Positions 39,351 to 50,764 are shown, numbered from the stretch's first letter. The stretch is DNA of 64,000 bases from Gammaproteobacteria bacterium (GCA_008081045.1 VMDC01000033.1:1-64000), one strand, 5' to 3'. Program-made: numbers and translations. Notes: generated by a model from the sequence alone, not told the origin.

Positions 39351-41780
39351 ATGAGCTTACCCTCTGATTCCGCGAGCAATTCTCAGTACCCCTTACTTCC
39401 CCTCAGAGACGTCGTTGTCTATCCTCAAATCGTCCAGCCGCTCTTTGTGGGGCGGCCAAAATCGATTAAAGCGCTTGAGGTGGCGATGGCTAATGACAAG
39501 CAGATACTGCTTGTTGCGCAAAAAAACGCCTCAGATGATGAGCCCGGTGCAGATGATCTTTTCAGTATTGGCACGATAGCCACGATACTGCAGTTGATAC
39601 GCCTGCCGGACGGTACCGTGAAGGTGCTGGTAGAAGGTATTGCGCGGGCGATGATCAAAACTGTGATCCACGATGATGAGTTCTTTAAGGCTGAAACCAA
39701 GCAGCTTCAGACTGCTGAGGTGCCAGATAAGGAGTCCGGCCTGCTCATCCGTTCGCTGCTGTCTCAGTTTGATCAGTACGTTCAGCTGAGCAAAAAAATC
39801 CCACCCGAGGTTATGACCTCGATTTCCAGCATCGATGAGCCGGGCAGGCTGGTGGATACGATTGCCTCGCATATGTCCCTGCAGCTCGAAGAAAAACAGA
39901 ATCTACTGGAGTTGCCGGCTTTACCGGCTCGCATTGAGCATCTCATGGCGTTGATCGAGTCAGAGATCGATCTGTTTCAGGTCGAGAAGCGCATCCGCGG
40001 CCGGGTCAAGAAGCAAATGGAGAAAAGTCAGCGCGAGTACTATCTGAATGAGCAGATGAAGGCGATCCAGAAGGAGATGGGAGAGCTGGAGGATGTTCCT
40101 AATGAAGCAGAAGAGCTCAAACTTAAAATCGACGAAGCAGGAATGCCAAAAGAGGCCAAGGATAAAGCTACGACAGAGCTGAACAAATTGAAGATGATGT
40201 CGCCGATGTCCTCAGAGGCTTCCGTGGTCAGGACTTATCTGGACTGGATGATCAGCGTGCCCTGGAAAAAGCGCAGCAAGGTACGCCTTGACTTGCCGAA
40301 AGCAGAAGCAATTCTTGAGGATGATCACTACGGGCTGCAGGACGTGAAAGAGAGAATCCTGGAGTATCTCGCGGTGCAGAAACGGGTGAAGAAGCTGAAG
40401 GGCCCAATCCTGTGTCTCGTGGGTCCACCGGGCGTTGGTAAAACGTCTCTGGGTGAGTCGATCGCCCGATCTACCAACCGCAAGTTTATCAGGATGGCCC
40501 TCGGCGGTGTCAGAGATGAAGCAGAAATCAGAGGTCACAGACGAACGTATATCGGTTCTTTGCCGGGCAAGTTGCTTCAGAAATTGTCGAAAGTGGGCGT
40601 CAAAAACCCGCTGTTTCTACTGGACGAAATCGACAAGATGGGAATGGATAACCGGGGAGACCCTGCTTCAGCGCTGCTTGAGGTGCTGGACCCCGAGCAA
40701 AATCACAACTTTAATGACCATTATCTGGAGGTAGATTACGACCTTTCCGAGGTCATGTTCGTATGCACGTCGAACAGCATGAACATCCCGGAGCCCCTCC
40801 TTGATCGGATGGAGGTCATTCGCATCCCGGGCTATACCGAGGATGAAAAGGTCAATATCGCCGAGCGTTATCTGATCCCCAAGCAAAAGAAAAATAACGG
40901 ATTGCGTGAAGGTGAACTCGAATTCACCGAGGAAGCGATCCGGGGGCTCATTCGCTACTACACCCGGGAGGCCGGTGTGAGGGGCCTGGAGCGTGAAATC
41001 GCCAAAATATGCCGGAAAGTCGTCAAGGAAAGTGTCGTTAGCGATCAGGCTCATGACGGCAAGATCACTCTTGAAGCACTTGAGGTGTATTCTGGAGTGC
41101 GAAAGTACGATTATGGCAAGGCTGAAGAGCAGAACGTCGTCGGTCAGGTTAACGGCCTGGCGTGGACATCAGTCGGCGGGGAGCTTCTTACCATTGAGTC
41201 CAGCGCTGTTGAAGGTAAAGGAAAGACGATCAAAACCGGTTCGCTCGGGGACGTCATGCAAGAGTCTATTCAGGCGGCGTTTACCGTGGTGAGAAGCCGA
41301 GCAAAAGCGCTGGGACTTGATGCCAATTTTCATGAAAAATTCGATCTTCATATACATGTTCCGGAAGGGGCGACCCCAAAGGACGGGCCCAGTGCGGGAA
41401 TCGGCATGTGTACCGCCCTTGTATCAGTACTGACCGACATCCCGGTTAAGTCAGATGTCGCGATGACGGGCGAAATCACCCTCCGAGGGCAGGTTCTGAA
41501 AATAGGGGGGCTTAAAGAAAAATTGCTCGCCGCACATCGGGGCAACATAAAGACTGTTCTGATTCCGGCAGATAATGAGCGCGACCTTGCGGATATCCCG
41601 GACAATATTAAATCTGACCTGCAGATTGTGCCCGTTCGCTGGATCGATGAAGTTCTCGAGCACGCGCTGCAGTATCAGCCGACCCCCGCAACTGTTGATG
41701 CCGAATCCATACCTGAGACCGAGTCGTCAGGCGAAGAGACAGACCAGGGTGGTGAAGAAAAGCCCATCAATACCCATTAA
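39351..41780 (+). CDS. lon: ATP-dependent protease Lon
   Basis: A fused AAA+ and serine-lysine protease of 809 aa that removes misfolded and short-lived regulatory proteins. The N-terminal LON substrate domain opens with [13 protein letters not shown]. Walker A is GPPGVGKTS near residue 358, and Walker B is FLLDEIDKM. In the C-terminal protease domain the catalytic Ser lies in KDGPSAGIG (near 683) and the Lys in [13 protein letters not shown] (near 726). The last 30 residues are an acidic tail. No reliable heat-shock promoter was found in the 83 bases after clpX. Confidence 0.98.
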   Translation: MSLPSDSASNSQYPLLPLRDVVVYPQIVQPLFVGRPKSIKALEVAMANDKQILLVAQKNASDDEPGADDLFSIGTIATILQLIRLPDGTVKVLVEGIARAMIKTVIHDDEFFKAETKQLQTAEVPDKESGLLIRSLLSQFDQYVQLSKKIPPEVMTSISSIDEPGRLVDTIASHMSLQLEEKQNLLELPALPARIEHLMALIESEIDLFQVEKRIRGRVKKQMEKSQREYYLNEQMKAIQKEMGELEDVPNEAEELKLKIDEAGMPKEAKDKATTELNKLKMMSPMSSEASVVRTYLDWMISVPWKKRSKVRLDLPKAEAILEDDHYGLQDVKERILEYLAVQKRVKKLKGPILCLVGPPGVGKTSLGESIARSTNRKFIRMALGGVRDEAEIRGHRRTYIGSLPGKLLQKLSKVGVKNPLFLLDEIDKMGMDNRGDPASALLEVLDPEQNHNFNDHYLEVDYDLSEVMFVCTSNSMNIPEPLLDRMEVIRIPGYTEDEKVNIAERYLIPKQKKNNGLREGELEFTEEAIRGLIRYYTREAGVRGLEREIAKICRKVVKESVVSDQAHDGKITLEALEVYSGVRKYDYGKAEEQNVVGQVNGLAWTSVGGELLTIESSAVEGKGKTIKTGSLGDVMQESIQAAFTVVRSRAKALGLDANFHEKFDLHIHVPEGATPKDGPSAGIGMCTALVSVLTDIPVKSDVAMTGEITLRGQVLKIGGLKEKLLAAHRGNIKTVLIPADNERDLADIPDNIKSDLQIVPVRWIDEVLEHALQYQPTPATVDAESIPETESSGEETDQGGEEKPINTH

Positions 41781-41795
41781 TACTGGGTGTTTTTG

Positions 41796-41825
41796 TTGAC
41801 ACCGCTTTTCACCGCTTGGTTTAAT
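41796..41825 (+). promoter_or_regulatory. Candidate sigma-70 promoter of hupB
   Basis: A perfect TTGACA at 41796-41801 and TTTAAT at 41820-41825 are separated by 18 bases. They begin 16 bases after the lon stop and about 200 bases upstream of hupB. A weak ACCCA/TGGGT stem followed by TTTTT at 41773-41795 may end the lon transcript just before it. The long leader contains a near-perfect inverted repeat at 41888-41903. Confidence 0.55.
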
Positions 41826-42021
41826 TGATGGCGAGTAAAGCTAATGGGCGTGTAGCTGTAGCCTGGCCCAAGCACGGTTGCTGCCAAACTCGCTAAAGCG
41901 AGTGGATTGTCAGGCGAAACGTAACAACTCTGTCGGTGTGAAAGAAAGGTTGGGCATCACGCCGCGATAAGAGAAGTCAGATTTTGCTCAAGAAGAACTT
42001 CAACTCAGAAAAGGGGATAAC

Positions 42022-42297
42022 GTGAATAAATCAGAACTGATAGATGCGGTCGCCGCTAGTGCAGATCTGCCTAAGGCAGCAGCCGGGCGGGCGATTGATG
42101 CCATGCTTGATACCATTACAGACTCTTTGAAAAAAGATGACCCTGTTGTTCTCGTAGGCTTTGGTACGTTTGCAACGAAAGATCGGGCCGCGCGGACTGG
42201 TCGAAATCCTCAAACGGGTGCCCCAATTGAAATCAAAGCTGCCAAGGTTCCCAGTTTCAAGGCGGGCAAAGCGCTGAAAGACTCTGTGAATTCCTAG
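42022..42297 (+). CDS. hupB: DNA-binding protein HU-beta
   Basis: A 91-aa histone-like protein that bends and wraps DNA as a dimer. The opening [26 protein letters not shown], the VGFGTF turn and the beta-arm signature [14 protein letters not shown] are typical. The start codon is GTG at 42022 with AAGGGG upstream. It sits between lon and ppiD as in many gammaproteobacteria. A strong terminator follows at 42361. Confidence 0.97.
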   Translation: MNKSELIDAVAASADLPKAAAGRAIDAMLDTITDSLKKDDPVVLVGFGTFATKDRAARTGRNPQTGAPIEIKAAKVPSFKAGKALKDSVNS

Positions 42298-42360
42298 CAC
42301 GAAGGGTAACAGTCTGCGGTCTGCCGCCAGCGAAAGCTGAGGCCGCAAAGGGCACTTTAG

Positions 42361-42385
42361 AGGCGCATCTTCGATGCGCCTTTTT
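42361..42385 (+). terminator. Rho-independent terminator of hupB
   Basis: AGGCGCATC at 42361-42369 pairs perfectly with GATGCGCCT at 42373-42381, followed by a T-run to 42385. It lies 64 bases after the hupB stop and separates hupB from ppiD. Confidence 0.9.
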
Positions 42386-42569
42386 AGTTGGTTCGGGAGA
42401 CCCGGAAACTTGGTGTTGCGCTAGTGCTGAAAGAAGCGCCGGTGTGAAATGCGACCGGTGTGATTAACATCGCTGTTGCAACGAATTTGGCAGCTCAGAC
42501 TGAGTGCGCGGTAATGGGCCAGGCCCCCCCTGGCAATTTTGTAGAACGTAGAGCGGGTTGACGGTAATT

Positions 42570-44450
42570 ATGCTTCAAGATATTCGTGAAAATTCCCAGG
42601 GCGTGATCGCTAAAGTGATCATCGGGTTTATTGTTGCCATTTTCGCGCTGACAGGCGTTGAATGGCTGATCGGGGGATTTGTAGCTTCTCCTCCCGTTGC
42701 TGAAGTGAATGGCGAAGAAATTACCGAAGCGCAGCTGCAGGTTAATACGCAGAATCTGCTGGCATCTCTCGGCGGGGCAGAGTTTGATCAGCAGTTGCTG
42801 GAGCAAATCGCCCTCAATCAGCTGATTGAAGAGACGGTCATGAAACAGTCTGTTGAGCGGTCGGACATGATTGTTTCCTCGAATCGGGTGGATCGGGCCA
42901 TTCTTGAGAACCCCAGCTTCCAGATCAATGGGGTTTTCGACAGTGATCTGGCCGTTCGAACAATGGCAAGCCAGGGATACAGCATCGCGCTCTATCGAGA
43001 TGCCCTGAGCCGGAGCATTTTGCTCGGACAATTGGCGAACGCCTACTCTGCTTCAAATTTTGTGACTGATGCCGAGCTTGAATCTATCGCTGCGCTAATG
43101 CAGCAGACACGTGACTTCAGGTATGTGTCTGTCACGCTGGGTACCCGTACGCTGGGAACACCCATATCACAGGAAGAAATCCAAAATTACTATGCATCAA
43201 ATCCGGCTGAATTTACTCAAGAGGAATCAGTCGACCTCAGCTATGTCGTACTTGACAGAAATGTGATTTCGGAAGAAATCGCGGTCCCTGAGTCCGAGGT
43301 CCTCGCTCAGTACGAGGCCCAGCGGGCCGATTTTGAAGGGTCTTCTGAAAAACGTGCCTCTCATATTCTTTTTGAGCTGAGCAGTGATTTATCCGAAGAG
43401 GCAGCGGTGCAGCTTGCTTCTGAGACACGGCAACGCTTGCTGGATGGTGAGGATTTTGCGGCTCTCGCACTTGAATTGTCGTCCGATACGGTATCGGCAG
43501 AAGAGGGCGGAGACATCGGTTACACCGACGGGACAGCGTTCCCGGAACCTTTGGAGGATGCGCTCGAAGCTCTGTCGCTGGATGAGATTTCTGAGCCGGT
43601 CGTTTCCGAATTTGGCGTGCATTTGCTCAAGCTCACTGAAGATGCTGAAAATGTCTATCAACCTTTCGATGAGGTAAGAGACAGGATTGAGCGGGAGCTT
43701 AAGAGTGCAGAAGTGGATCTGCTGTTTGCTGAGCGGATTGAAGACCTGTCTAATTTGGCGTTCGAGACAGGAGATCTACTGACTATCTCTGAGCAGTTGG
43801 GGCTAGTGATTCAAAGCGCCAGTTCGGTGACTCGGGCAGGAGGTTCTGGCCTGTTTGCCAATACCGCAGTGCTGGATGCTGCCTTTTCTGATGAAGTGAT
43901 TCTCGATGGCAACAACAGCGATGTCATCGAGATCGGTGATAACCAGGCCATGGTGCTGCGACTGGCGCAGTTCAACGATTCGTCACTTTTGCCATTGGAA
44001 GAAGTCGCAGCAGAGATTTCGGTTATTCTGCGAACAGAAAAAGAGCGAGACGCAGTTTCTGAATTGGGGGAGCGGTTGCTCACTTCGAGGGAAAATGGCG
44101 AAGATATAGACAACCTTTTGCAGGAAAATGAGCTGGAATGGATAGATGCTGAGGGGGTTGATCGAAACGCTTTTACCGTCAACCGTGAAATACTCGAGCA
44201 TGTATTCTCCCTGCCGGCACCTGAGGATTCTGCCAGCATTTCAAACATCAGTCTGTCCAATGGTACTTACGTGCTGGTCGAGTTGAATAAGGTTAATGTC
44301 GGGGAATTGAGTGCAATCCCAGAGTCTGATCGAGAGCGTTTGGTCGGTTCTTTGGAATCTGACCTCGGGGTCAGTGACTATCAGTCCTTTTTGAACAGCC
44401 TGAGGGAAAATTCAGATATCACCGCACCCTTGCTCGAAGAGACATTCTAG
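42570..44450 (+). CDS. ppiD: Periplasmic chaperone / PpiD-type folding factor
   Basis: An inner-membrane-anchored periplasmic chaperone of 626 aa that helps newly exported outer-membrane and periplasmic proteins. Residues about 14-36 are the single membrane anchor. A SurA_N-like helical region follows, and a parvulin domain lies around residues 255-350 (RASHILFELS, GGDIGYTDGTAFPEPLEDAL, SEFGVHLLKL). The start is the ATG at 42570, giving the typical MLQDIRENSQG; a TTG four codons upstream is less likely. In Escherichia coli PpiD the parvulin domain is inactive; activity here is untested. Confidence 0.93.
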   Translation: MLQDIRENSQGVIAKVIIGFIVAIFALTGVEWLIGGFVASPPVAEVNGEEITEAQLQVNTQNLLASLGGAEFDQQLLEQIALNQLIEETVMKQSVERSDMIVSSNRVDRAILENPSFQINGVFDSDLAVRTMASQGYSIALYRDALSRSILLGQLANAYSASNFVTDAELESIAALMQQTRDFRYVSVTLGTRTLGTPISQEEIQNYYASNPAEFTQEESVDLSYVVLDRNVISEEIAVPESEVLAQYEAQRADFEGSSEKRASHILFELSSDLSEEAAVQLASETRQRLLDGEDFAALALELSSDTVSAEEGGDIGYTDGTAFPEPLEDALEALSLDEISEPVVSEFGVHLLKLTEDAENVYQPFDEVRDRIERELKSAEVDLLFAERIEDLSNLAFETGDLLTISEQLGLVIQSASSVTRAGGSGLFANTAVLDAAFSDEVILDGNNSDVIEIGDNQAMVLRLAQFNDSSLLPLEEVAAEISVILRTEKERDAVSELGERLLTSRENGEDIDNLLQENELEWIDAEGVDRNAFTVNREILEHVFSLPAPEDSASISNISLSNGTYVLVELNKVNVGELSAIPESDRERLVGSLESDLGVSDYQSFLNSLRENSDITAPLLEETF

Positions 44451-44510
44451 GTCTGTCCCGCCCCTATGAGAGGAAGGTTGAGACAGGCAGAGACACGGTG
44501 TCCTCATGCG

Positions 44511-45302
44511 TTAGTCTGAACTCAAATCACCCATGGCGGTGGTGTTAAAACCGCCATCAACGTACAAGATTTCGCCCGATATACCCGACGCCAGATCCGA
44601 ACTCAGGAAGGCGGCTGCATTTCCGACTTCATCAATGGTCACGTTTCGACGCAACGGCGTTTGTCTTGCATTATAGTCGAGCATCTTCCGGAAACTTTTA
44701 ATGCCCGAGGCTGCGAGAGTCCTTATGGGACCAGCTGAAATGGCATTGACACGGGTGCCCTCAGGGCCAAGGCTTGCTGCCATGTACCTCACATTCGCCT
44801 CCAGGCTGGCTTTCGCCAGGCCCATAACATTATAGTTTGGCAGGCTACGCATGGCTCCGAGGTAGCTCAGGGTGAGCAGGGATCCCTGACGACCGGACAT
44901 GAGCTCTTTGCCGGCCTTTGCGAGGGCAACAAAACTGTAGGAACTGATTTCATGTGCCAGCAAGAACCCGGACCGTGTCGTAATGTCGACGTAATTTCCG
45001 TCGAGTTCACTGCCCGGCGCAAAGGCGAGGCAGTGGACGATGCCATCAAGGCCATCCCAGGCATCAGAAATTCCAGACATCAGATCTTCAATCTGGCTGT
45101 CTTCGGTGACATCGCAAGGATAAACAAGATCAGAGCCCCATTGCTCCGCAAATCCAATGACGCGATCCTTCAGCTTTTCGTTTTGATAGGTAAACGCCAG
45201 TTCAGCCCCTTCCCGGCGCATGGCGGCCGCGATTCCCGAGGCGATAGAAAGCTTGCTGGCTACCCCTAGAATGAGAATTTTTTTGTTTGTTAGAAAGCCC
45301 AT
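44511..45302 (-). CDS. fabI: Enoyl-[acyl-carrier-protein] reductase FabI
   Basis: NADH-dependent reductase for the last step of fatty-acid elongation, and the classical triclosan target. The 263-aa short-chain dehydrogenase has the FabI-type nucleotide motif [26 protein letters not shown], and catalytic Tyr157 and Lys164 in the Y-x6-K arrangement [21 protein letters not shown] is a family motif. It is convergent with ppiD. The peptide transporter, mltD and gloB lie upstream on the same strand. Confidence 0.96.
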   Translation of the reverse strand: MGFLTNKKILILGVASKLSIASGIAAAMRREGAELAFTYQNEKLKDRVIGFAEQWGSDLVYPCDVTEDSQIEDLMSGISDAWDGLDGIVHCLAFAPGSELDGNYVDITTRSGFLLAHEISSYSFVALAKAGKELMSGRQGSLLTLSYLGAMRSLPNYNVMGLAKASLEANVRYMAASLGPEGTRVNAISAGPIRTLAASGIKSFRKMLDYNARQTPLRRNVTIDEVGNAAAFLSSDLASGISGEILYVDGGFNTTAMGDLSSD

Positions 45303-45400
45303 GTGTTGGTCCCTTTCAGATGTGTGATTTTCGCGTTTTTGTGCCTGCTTGCGTCTTCGGAATACGACAGGGTGGTTTGCCTGCTTAATTGGCCTGTGGT

Positions 45401-46906
45401 CTAGGCATTGGCTCTATCTAAAGCGGACTCCCAGTGTCTTGTGCCAAGGGTGCAAAACGCAATAACGAGTCCTGCGGCGATAGAAAACATCGAGATCTGC
45501 AGGTACAGATTTGGCATTTGCTGAATATTTTCTGGGTCAAAATTCCCTGCGACCAGCCCAGCTACAACGCTGCCGATTGAGTAGGTCAGTGTGAAGACCC
45601 CCATCATCTGGCCGGCATAACGTTTCGGGGACAATTTGCTCACTGCGCTGAGCGCGACAGGGCTCAGGCAGAGTTCCCCAACGGTGTGCAGGAAATAGGT
45701 TGCGATAAGCCAGTAGGGCGCAGCCTGCAATCCTGAAGCAGCGACCTGGGCGGCGAAGAACATAACGATAAAGCCGCTTGCCATAATAATCAGTCCAACT
45801 GCGCACTTGAGCCCATAGGACGGGTTGATCATTCGTTTGGTGAGGTTGATCCACAGTGCCGCAAAAAAAGGTGACAGCAGTACAATAAAAAAGGAATTGG
45901 CGGATTGAAACCAGGCGGGTGGTATTTCGAAGCTGCTGATGAAGCGATCAGTATAATCCCGTCCGAATAAGTTCAGAGAAGACCCGGCCTGTTCGAAGCC
46001 TGCCCAGAAAAAGGTCGAAGCAACGCAAACCAGAAACAAAGCGCCAAGCGACTTTTTTTCAGCGTCTGTCAAATCAGTGAACAGATAAATTGCCGCATAA
46101 TACCCGAGAAAAACCACTGTGATGAGCAATGCAACATACTGCGCCAGTGAAACGGGGTCGATGGCGACACTGCCGCTCATAATGAGATAAGTCAGGCCTG
46201 CGGTCAGCGCCAGGGCAGTCAAAAGCGCGAGCTGGGTTCTCCTCATGCCGGGTGGGCTGAGTTTTACGGTAGGGTTTGCGCCGTGACCGTGTAACTTTCC
46301 CACTGAGAGTCGGAATTGTATGAGGCCTGCCCCCATGCCGATGGCTGCTGCCCCGAACGCCCAGTGATAGCCGACGTTAACCTGCAGCCAGCCGCACACC
46401 AGATAGCCAATGATGGATCCGATGTTGATGCCCATGTAGTACAGCGTATATCCGGAATCTCTTCGCTCATCGCCGGTCGGATACAGCTGACCTACCAGCG
46501 CGCCGATATTTGGTTTGAGAAGACCGGTGCCGGCTACGACGAATATCAATCCGATAAAAAACGTGCTGTCATGCGGGATCGCCAGCAACAGGTGCCCACA
46601 CATGATAATGATGCCGCCATACCAGATGGCATTCTGACTACCGATCATGCGGTCAGCTATCCATCCGCCGGGCAATCCCATGAAGTAGACAGCGCCTGTA
46701 TAAAGTCCGTATATCGCGGTCGCGGACGCAACTGTAATTCCTAACCCGCCGTCCTGAATACTCAGAGTCATGTAGAGCACCAGCAGCGCTCTCATTCCGT
46801 AGTAACTCATGCGCTCCCACATTTCGGTATAGAAGAGTGTAGAGAGGCCGGTAGGGTGGCCAAAGAAAGCTGTGTCATCGCCAGTAGAAGATAGGGGAGC
46901 GGTCAT
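45401..46906 (-). CDS. POT family peptide:proton symporter
   Basis: A 501-aa major-facilitator-type importer of di- and tripeptides (proton-dependent oligopeptide transporter family). The helix-1 proton-coupling motif ExxERxxYY is present as [10 protein letters not shown] near residue 28. [18 protein letters not shown] and [13 protein letters not shown] are the second family signature. About 14 hydrophobic segments are present, as expected. Substrate range cannot be set from sequence. It lies between mltD (17 bases upstream) and fabI on the same strand. Confidence 0.92.
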   Translation of the reverse strand: MTAPLSSTGDDTAFFGHPTGLSTLFYTEMWERMSYYGMRALLVLYMTLSIQDGGLGITVASATAIYGLYTGAVYFMGLPGGWIADRMIGSQNAIWYGGIIIMCGHLLLAIPHDSTFFIGLIFVVAGTGLLKPNIGALVGQLYPTGDERRDSGYTLYYMGINIGSIIGYLVCGWLQVNVGYHWAFGAAAIGMGAGLIQFRLSVGKLHGHGANPTVKLSPPGMRRTQLALLTALALTAGLTYLIMSGSVAIDPVSLAQYVALLITVVFLGYYAAIYLFTDLTDAEKKSLGALFLVCVASTFFWAGFEQAGSSLNLFGRDYTDRFISSFEIPPAWFQSANSFFIVLLSPFFAALWINLTKRMINPSYGLKCAVGLIIMASGFIVMFFAAQVAASGLQAAPYWLIATYFLHTVGELCLSPVALSAVSKLSPKRYAGQMMGVFTLTYSIGSVVAGLVAGNFDPENIQQMPNLYLQISMFSIAAGLVIAFCTLGTRHWESALDRANA

Positions 46907-46922
46907 AGCTGCGTAACAGTCC

Positions 46923-48503
46923 TTATCGCGGTGAGAGGATGAGTTTTTGTCCCGGATAGATTAGATCATTATTCGTCAGCCCATTCCAACGCAGCAAGTC
47001 TGCTGTATCCAGTTCGAAACGTTGCGCGATCTGGCTCAGAGAATCTCCAGGACGGACCCAATAGAGATCGGAGCGTGGTATAGTTAACGGTCTATCAGCC
47101 GTCGCGTTTCGAGCGAATTCCAAGTCCAGCACCTGGCCGGGCTGCAGCAATGAATCCAGTTCCAGGTGATTGTTTGCAGCAATGTCAGCAGATCGCAGGT
47201 CGAACCGCCGGGCAATGCTCCACAAGTTGTCTCCGCGACGGACCGTATAGAAATCCGGAATGTCCGGTTGTTGTCTGCGCTCATTTAAAGGACGTCGATT
47301 TCTGAGTTCAGCCAAAGTGGGCAATCTGCTTCCCCGAGGTATCAGCAAGGACTCGCCAGCGATTATCCTAGACCCCTGGAGATTGTTAATGACCCTAAGT
47401 GTTTCGGCGGACGTGCCAAGTTGTTGCGCAATTTCGCTCAGGGTGTCGCCCGGCTGGATCGCGTAATGCTCCCAGGTGACGAAGCGACTGGGTTCAAGCT
47501 GAGCAAGGCCCCTCTCAAGCAGTGCCCGTCTGTCCCTTGGGACCGCGATCTGCTGCGGAAATTGCGGATGCGTGGCCCATCTCAGATAACCTGGATTGAG
47601 TGTTTGAACGCACTCTAATTCAAGGTCAGTAAGAGATGCGATCTGCTCCAATTCAATCTGGCGGCCTATATCGACATAGGATAGTGGCTCGCTGTCAGAC
47701 AATACTGCGAGTTCTATGGAGAAAGCCTCCGGCTTGGCTATCACACTGGCCAGTGCAAGCAGGCGCGGTACATGCGCGCTTGTTTCTGCATTGAGGGGCA
47801 GTTTCCAAAAGTCGGCTTCTTCGATCTGGACACCCTCGCGTCGCAGTGTGCGTCTGATGTTTCTGCTGCCAGTGTTGTAGGCAGCGAGCGCAATAAGCCA
47901 GTCCTGATCGAACTCGTTGTGGAGGAATTGTAAGTAGTCCAGCGCTGCCGTAGTCGAGGCTCCGGGGTCTCGCCTGCCGTCATACCACCAATCTTGTTGC
48001 AGGCCATAAGCGCGGGCGGTGCCGGGCATAAATTGCCACAGTCCCACCGCGCCTTCGCGAGACCGGGCGTCAGGAGAAAATGCACTCTCGACGAACGGTA
48101 AAAGGGCTATTTCCATGGGAAGGCCGCGACTTTCTACTTCGCTGACGATGCCATGGAGAAATGGAGCGGCGCGCTCAGCGATCACATTAAAATATTCCTG
48201 ATTGCCAGCGTAACGCGTTGCTTGCTCTAGTACACGAGGGTGGGAATATGCCGGCTGGAGTGAAAGAGAGGCTCTGATTCGCTCCCAAAGGCTGAAATAG
48301 GTGATTGCATGTTCCGAAGTGAGCTCGTCGCGGGGAGCAGCTTGAAATTCCGGCACTGTTTCTTTCGATTTAACCGGCAAACGCTGGGTTGCTTGATGAG
48401 CGCTGTCGTCTTGAGTCTGGTTGACCTGGCACGACGCAAGAATCATGCAAAGACACCAGCTCGCGAGGGTTCGCAACCGAGCTGTCTTTAGCATGCTATT
48501 CAC
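46923..48503 (-). CDS. mltD: Membrane-bound lytic transglycosylase D
   Basis: Murein hydrolase of 526 aa. The N-terminal signal peptide ends with the lipobox LASC, giving an outer-membrane lipoprotein. The SLT domain (about residues 105-240) has the catalytic Glu in LPFVESAFSPDARS and the motifs GLWQFMPGTARAYGL and LIALAAYNTGSRNI. Three LysM repeats at the C-terminus (YAIQPGDTLSEIA, YTVRRGDNLWSIA, YWVRPGDSLSQIA) bind peptidoglycan. The start is GTG at 48503 or ATG at 48494, with no clear ribosome-binding site. gloB lies 21 bases upstream, the same pairing as in Escherichia coli. Confidence 0.95.
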   Translation of the reverse strand: MNSMLKTARLRTLASWCLCMILASCQVNQTQDDSAHQATQRLPVKSKETVPEFQAAPRDELTSEHAITYFSLWERIRASLSLQPAYSHPRVLEQATRYAGNQEYFNVIAERAAPFLHGIVSEVESRGLPMEIALLPFVESAFSPDARSREGAVGLWQFMPGTARAYGLQQDWWYDGRRDPGASTTAALDYLQFLHNEFDQDWLIALAAYNTGSRNIRRTLRREGVQIEEADFWKLPLNAETSAHVPRLLALASVIAKPEAFSIELAVLSDSEPLSYVDIGRQIELEQIASLTDLELECVQTLNPGYLRWATHPQFPQQIAVPRDRRALLERGLAQLEPSRFVTWEHYAIQPGDTLSEIAQQLGTSAETLRVINNLQGSRIIAGESLLIPRGSRLPTLAELRNRRPLNERRQQPDIPDFYTVRRGDNLWSIARRFDLRSADIAANNHLELDSLLQPGQVLDLEFARNATADRPLTIPRSDLYWVRPGDSLSQIAQRFELDTADLLRWNGLTNNDLIYPGQKLILSPR

Positions 48504-48524
48504 GAGACTGAGGCAGGGCGCATA

Positions 48525-49304
48525 TCAGAAATTGTCTTTCCAGCTGCGAAGTGCACCGAATACCTCGGCCGGCGTTTCGAGAGACGTGACTGATCTTTGC
48601 CGCAGTACTTGGATAATGTCAGCATTTTCGCAGCGTAAGAATGGATTTGTCTCCCGCTCTAACTGAATGGTAGAGGGTAAAGTAGGTTGTCCGAGTTCCC
48701 GTTTTTTCTGCTCTACTGCCAGGCGCGCCCGGAGCTTCTCATTGTCCGGGTCAGCTGCTGTAGCGAAGGCCAGATTCGCCAGCGTATATTCGTGAGTGCA
48801 GTACACCTCGGTGGCTCCATCCAGGCTCGACAGCTTATTCAGCGACTCGCTCATCATCTGAGGATGTCCTTCAAAGAGACGGCCACAACCTCCGGCGAAA
48901 AGCGTGTCACCGCAGAACACCAGGGGCCTGCCGCAGTTCACTGCTGCGAAAGCGATATGATCCAGAGTGTGTCCTGGCACCTCAATTACCGTCAATTCCA
49001 CGCCGAAAAGTTCGAACGTGTCTGCATCGGCGACGGGTTTAGTGATCCCCTGAATCTGGCTGGAACGGGGCCCGATCACTCTGGGCTGGCTATAGCGCTG
49101 CAGTTCCGGCAGGCCTCCGGTGTGGTCTTTGTGATGATGTGTAATCAGGATATGACTGAGCGTAAGTCCATGTTGCTCGGCATATTGGATGACAGGCGCC
49201 GGATCACCGGGATCAACAACAGCCAGTTCGCTGTTCTGCTGATTGGTGATGGCCCAGATGTAGTTGTCCAGAAAGGCCGGTATGGGATGAATCGAGTTGA
49301 ACAT
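48525..49304 (-). CDS. gloB: Hydroxyacylglutathione hydrolase (glyoxalase II)
   Basis: Hydrolyses S-lactoylglutathione to lactate and glutathione, completing methylglyoxal detoxification. The 259-aa metallo-beta-lactamase-fold protein has the binuclear metal motif THHHKDHTGG, a metal-binding His in VPGHTLDHIAF, FCGDTLFAGGCGRLFEG and YCTHEYTLANL. The C-terminal glyoxalase II domain is present. It is divergent from the yafS-like methyltransferase. Confidence 0.95.
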   Translation of the reverse strand: MFNSIHPIPAFLDNYIWAITNQQNSELAVVDPGDPAPVIQYAEQHGLTLSHILITHHHKDHTGGLPELQRYSQPRVIGPRSSQIQGITKPVADADTFELFGVELTVIEVPGHTLDHIAFAAVNCGRPLVFCGDTLFAGGCGRLFEGHPQMMSESLNKLSSLDGATEVYCTHEYTLANLAFATAADPDNEKLRARLAVEQKKRELGQPTLPSTIQLERETNPFLRCENADIIQVLRQRSVTSLETPAEVFGALRSWKDNF

Positions 49305-49445
49305 GAGGCTGGCGATTCCTGAATTGATGAGCCCACAATTCTAACTAAATACTGTTCAATATCATAGATTTACGATCACTTGATTCTACTGGTGCTTAGT
49401 GCTTCTCCGAGATAGAATCCCTCGGGCTAACGGGCGGTTTCCTTT

Positions 49446-50237
49446 ATGAAAATTTTCTCCAAGCATGAGACGCGGCGTCGTCTCATACACGGTTATCATG
49501 ATACGGATGATCTCACCGATCGAATCGGAGACTGGTTTCGCTCGCCACTCGGGCAATCTGTATGGGCCGCTGAGAAAGCCATTACTGATCAGCTGATCAG
49601 CAGGCTGTTTGGCTATCACATACTCCAGATTGGCTGTCATGAGGAATTTTCTCTCATCGCCGACAGTCCGGTAGGGCACAAAGTCATGTTCAGACCTGCC
49701 TGGCGTGCAGGGAGTGCGCATCCGGTTGCGCTCAGCGAAGAGTTGCCCGTGACCAGTGACAGTGTTGATGTGGTGGTGCTGCATCATGCGCTGGATTTCA
49801 CCGAGCAGACGCATCGCTTGCTGAGAGAAGCAACCCGGGTGTTAAGGCCGGGTGGCCATATGCTGATTATAGGGTTTAACCCGGGCAGTCTCTGGGGTTT
49901 GGCCAAGCTGCTCCGAAGTCGTAATCAGATTCCCTGGTGCGGCAAGTTTATCTCGAGAGGCCGCCTGACTGACTGGCTTCAACTGCTGAATCTGCAGCTG
50001 AAGTCTACTGAGCTTGGTTTGTATTCTCCTCCGACAAAGTTTACCAAAATCCTCACCCACGCCAATCGGATTGAACGATTCGGAGCTGGAACGCAGTTGC
50101 CATTCGGCGGTATTTACGTGATTCAGTGCGTGAAGCAGATTGTGCCGATCACGCCGATTGTGCCGCGCTGGCGACCCTTGCGCTCAGGCTCATTGGGAGT
50201 GCCTGCCGCTGAGAATATCCGCGTGACTATTCACTGA
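49446..50237 (+). CDS. YafS-like class I methyltransferase family protein
   Basis: A 263-aa protein in the position of yafS between gloB and rnhA. It carries the methyltransferase post-I and later motifs [46 protein letters not shown]. Motif I, normally with a GxGxG turn, reads [10 protein letters not shown], so the SAM-binding loop is degenerate; members of this clade commonly show this. The substrate is unknown. It starts with an ATG after a poor ribosome-binding site and ends seven bases before rnhA. Confidence 0.8.
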   Translation: MKIFSKHETRRRLIHGYHDTDDLTDRIGDWFRSPLGQSVWAAEKAITDQLISRLFGYHILQIGCHEEFSLIADSPVGHKVMFRPAWRAGSAHPVALSEELPVTSDSVDVVVLHHALDFTEQTHRLLREATRVLRPGGHMLIIGFNPGSLWGLAKLLRSRNQIPWCGKFISRGRLTDWLQLLNLQLKSTELGLYSPPTKFTKILTHANRIERFGAGTQLPFGGIYVIQCVKQIVPITPIVPRWRPLRSGSLGVPAAENIRVTIH

Positions 50238-50244
50238 GGGGAGG

Positions 50245-50706
50245 GTGGCGGTGACTGAGGCAGTTGAGATGTTTACCGATGGCGCCTGCCGGGGTAATCC
50301 TGGCAAAGGCGGTTGGGGGGTGCTTCTCCGTTTTGGCGAGGCCGAGAAAGAACTCTATGGCGGCGAGGCCTTCACGACTAATAACCAGATGGAATTGATG
50401 GCGGTAATCATGGGACTCGAAGCATTAAAGAAACCCTGTCGTGTGGTCATCACCACAGATTCCAAGTATGTCCTGTCAGGCATCACCGAATGGATGCCGA
50501 ACTGGAAAAAGCGGAACTGGAAAACTGCCAGTAAAAAACCGGTGCTCAATGCTGAACTCTGGCGGCGGCTCGACGCCCTGGCGTCTCAGCATGAAATCAG
50601 TTGGCAATGGGTCAAGGGCCACAGTGGGCATCCGGAAAACGAAATAGCGGATCAGCTGGCTAATCGAGGGATCGATGAGCTGATTGCACCGGAGTCTGGT
50701 GGATGA
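50245..50706 (+). CDS. rnhA: Ribonuclease HI
   Basis: Cleaves the RNA strand of RNA-DNA hybrids. The 153-aa protein has the four catalytic carboxylates in order: Asp in [11 protein letters not shown], Glu in MELMAVIMG, Asp in TTDSKYV and Asp in NEIADQLAN. The start is GTG at 50245, or GTG two codons later, with GAGGGGAGG upstream. It lies between the methyltransferase and dnaQ as in Escherichia coli, although there rnhA and dnaQ are divergent and here they run the same way. Confidence 0.96.
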   Translation: MAVTEAVEMFTDGACRGNPGKGGWGVLLRFGEAEKELYGGEAFTTNNQMELMAVIMGLEALKKPCRVVITTDSKYVLSGITEWMPNWKKRNWKTASKKPVLNAELWRRLDALASQHEISWQWVKGHSGHPENEIADQLANRGIDELIAPESGG

Positions 50707-50764
50707 CGGCGCGATTGCCGCTGGCCGGATTGCTAGGCAAGGAAAAAGGAGCAATGTTCTAAAC

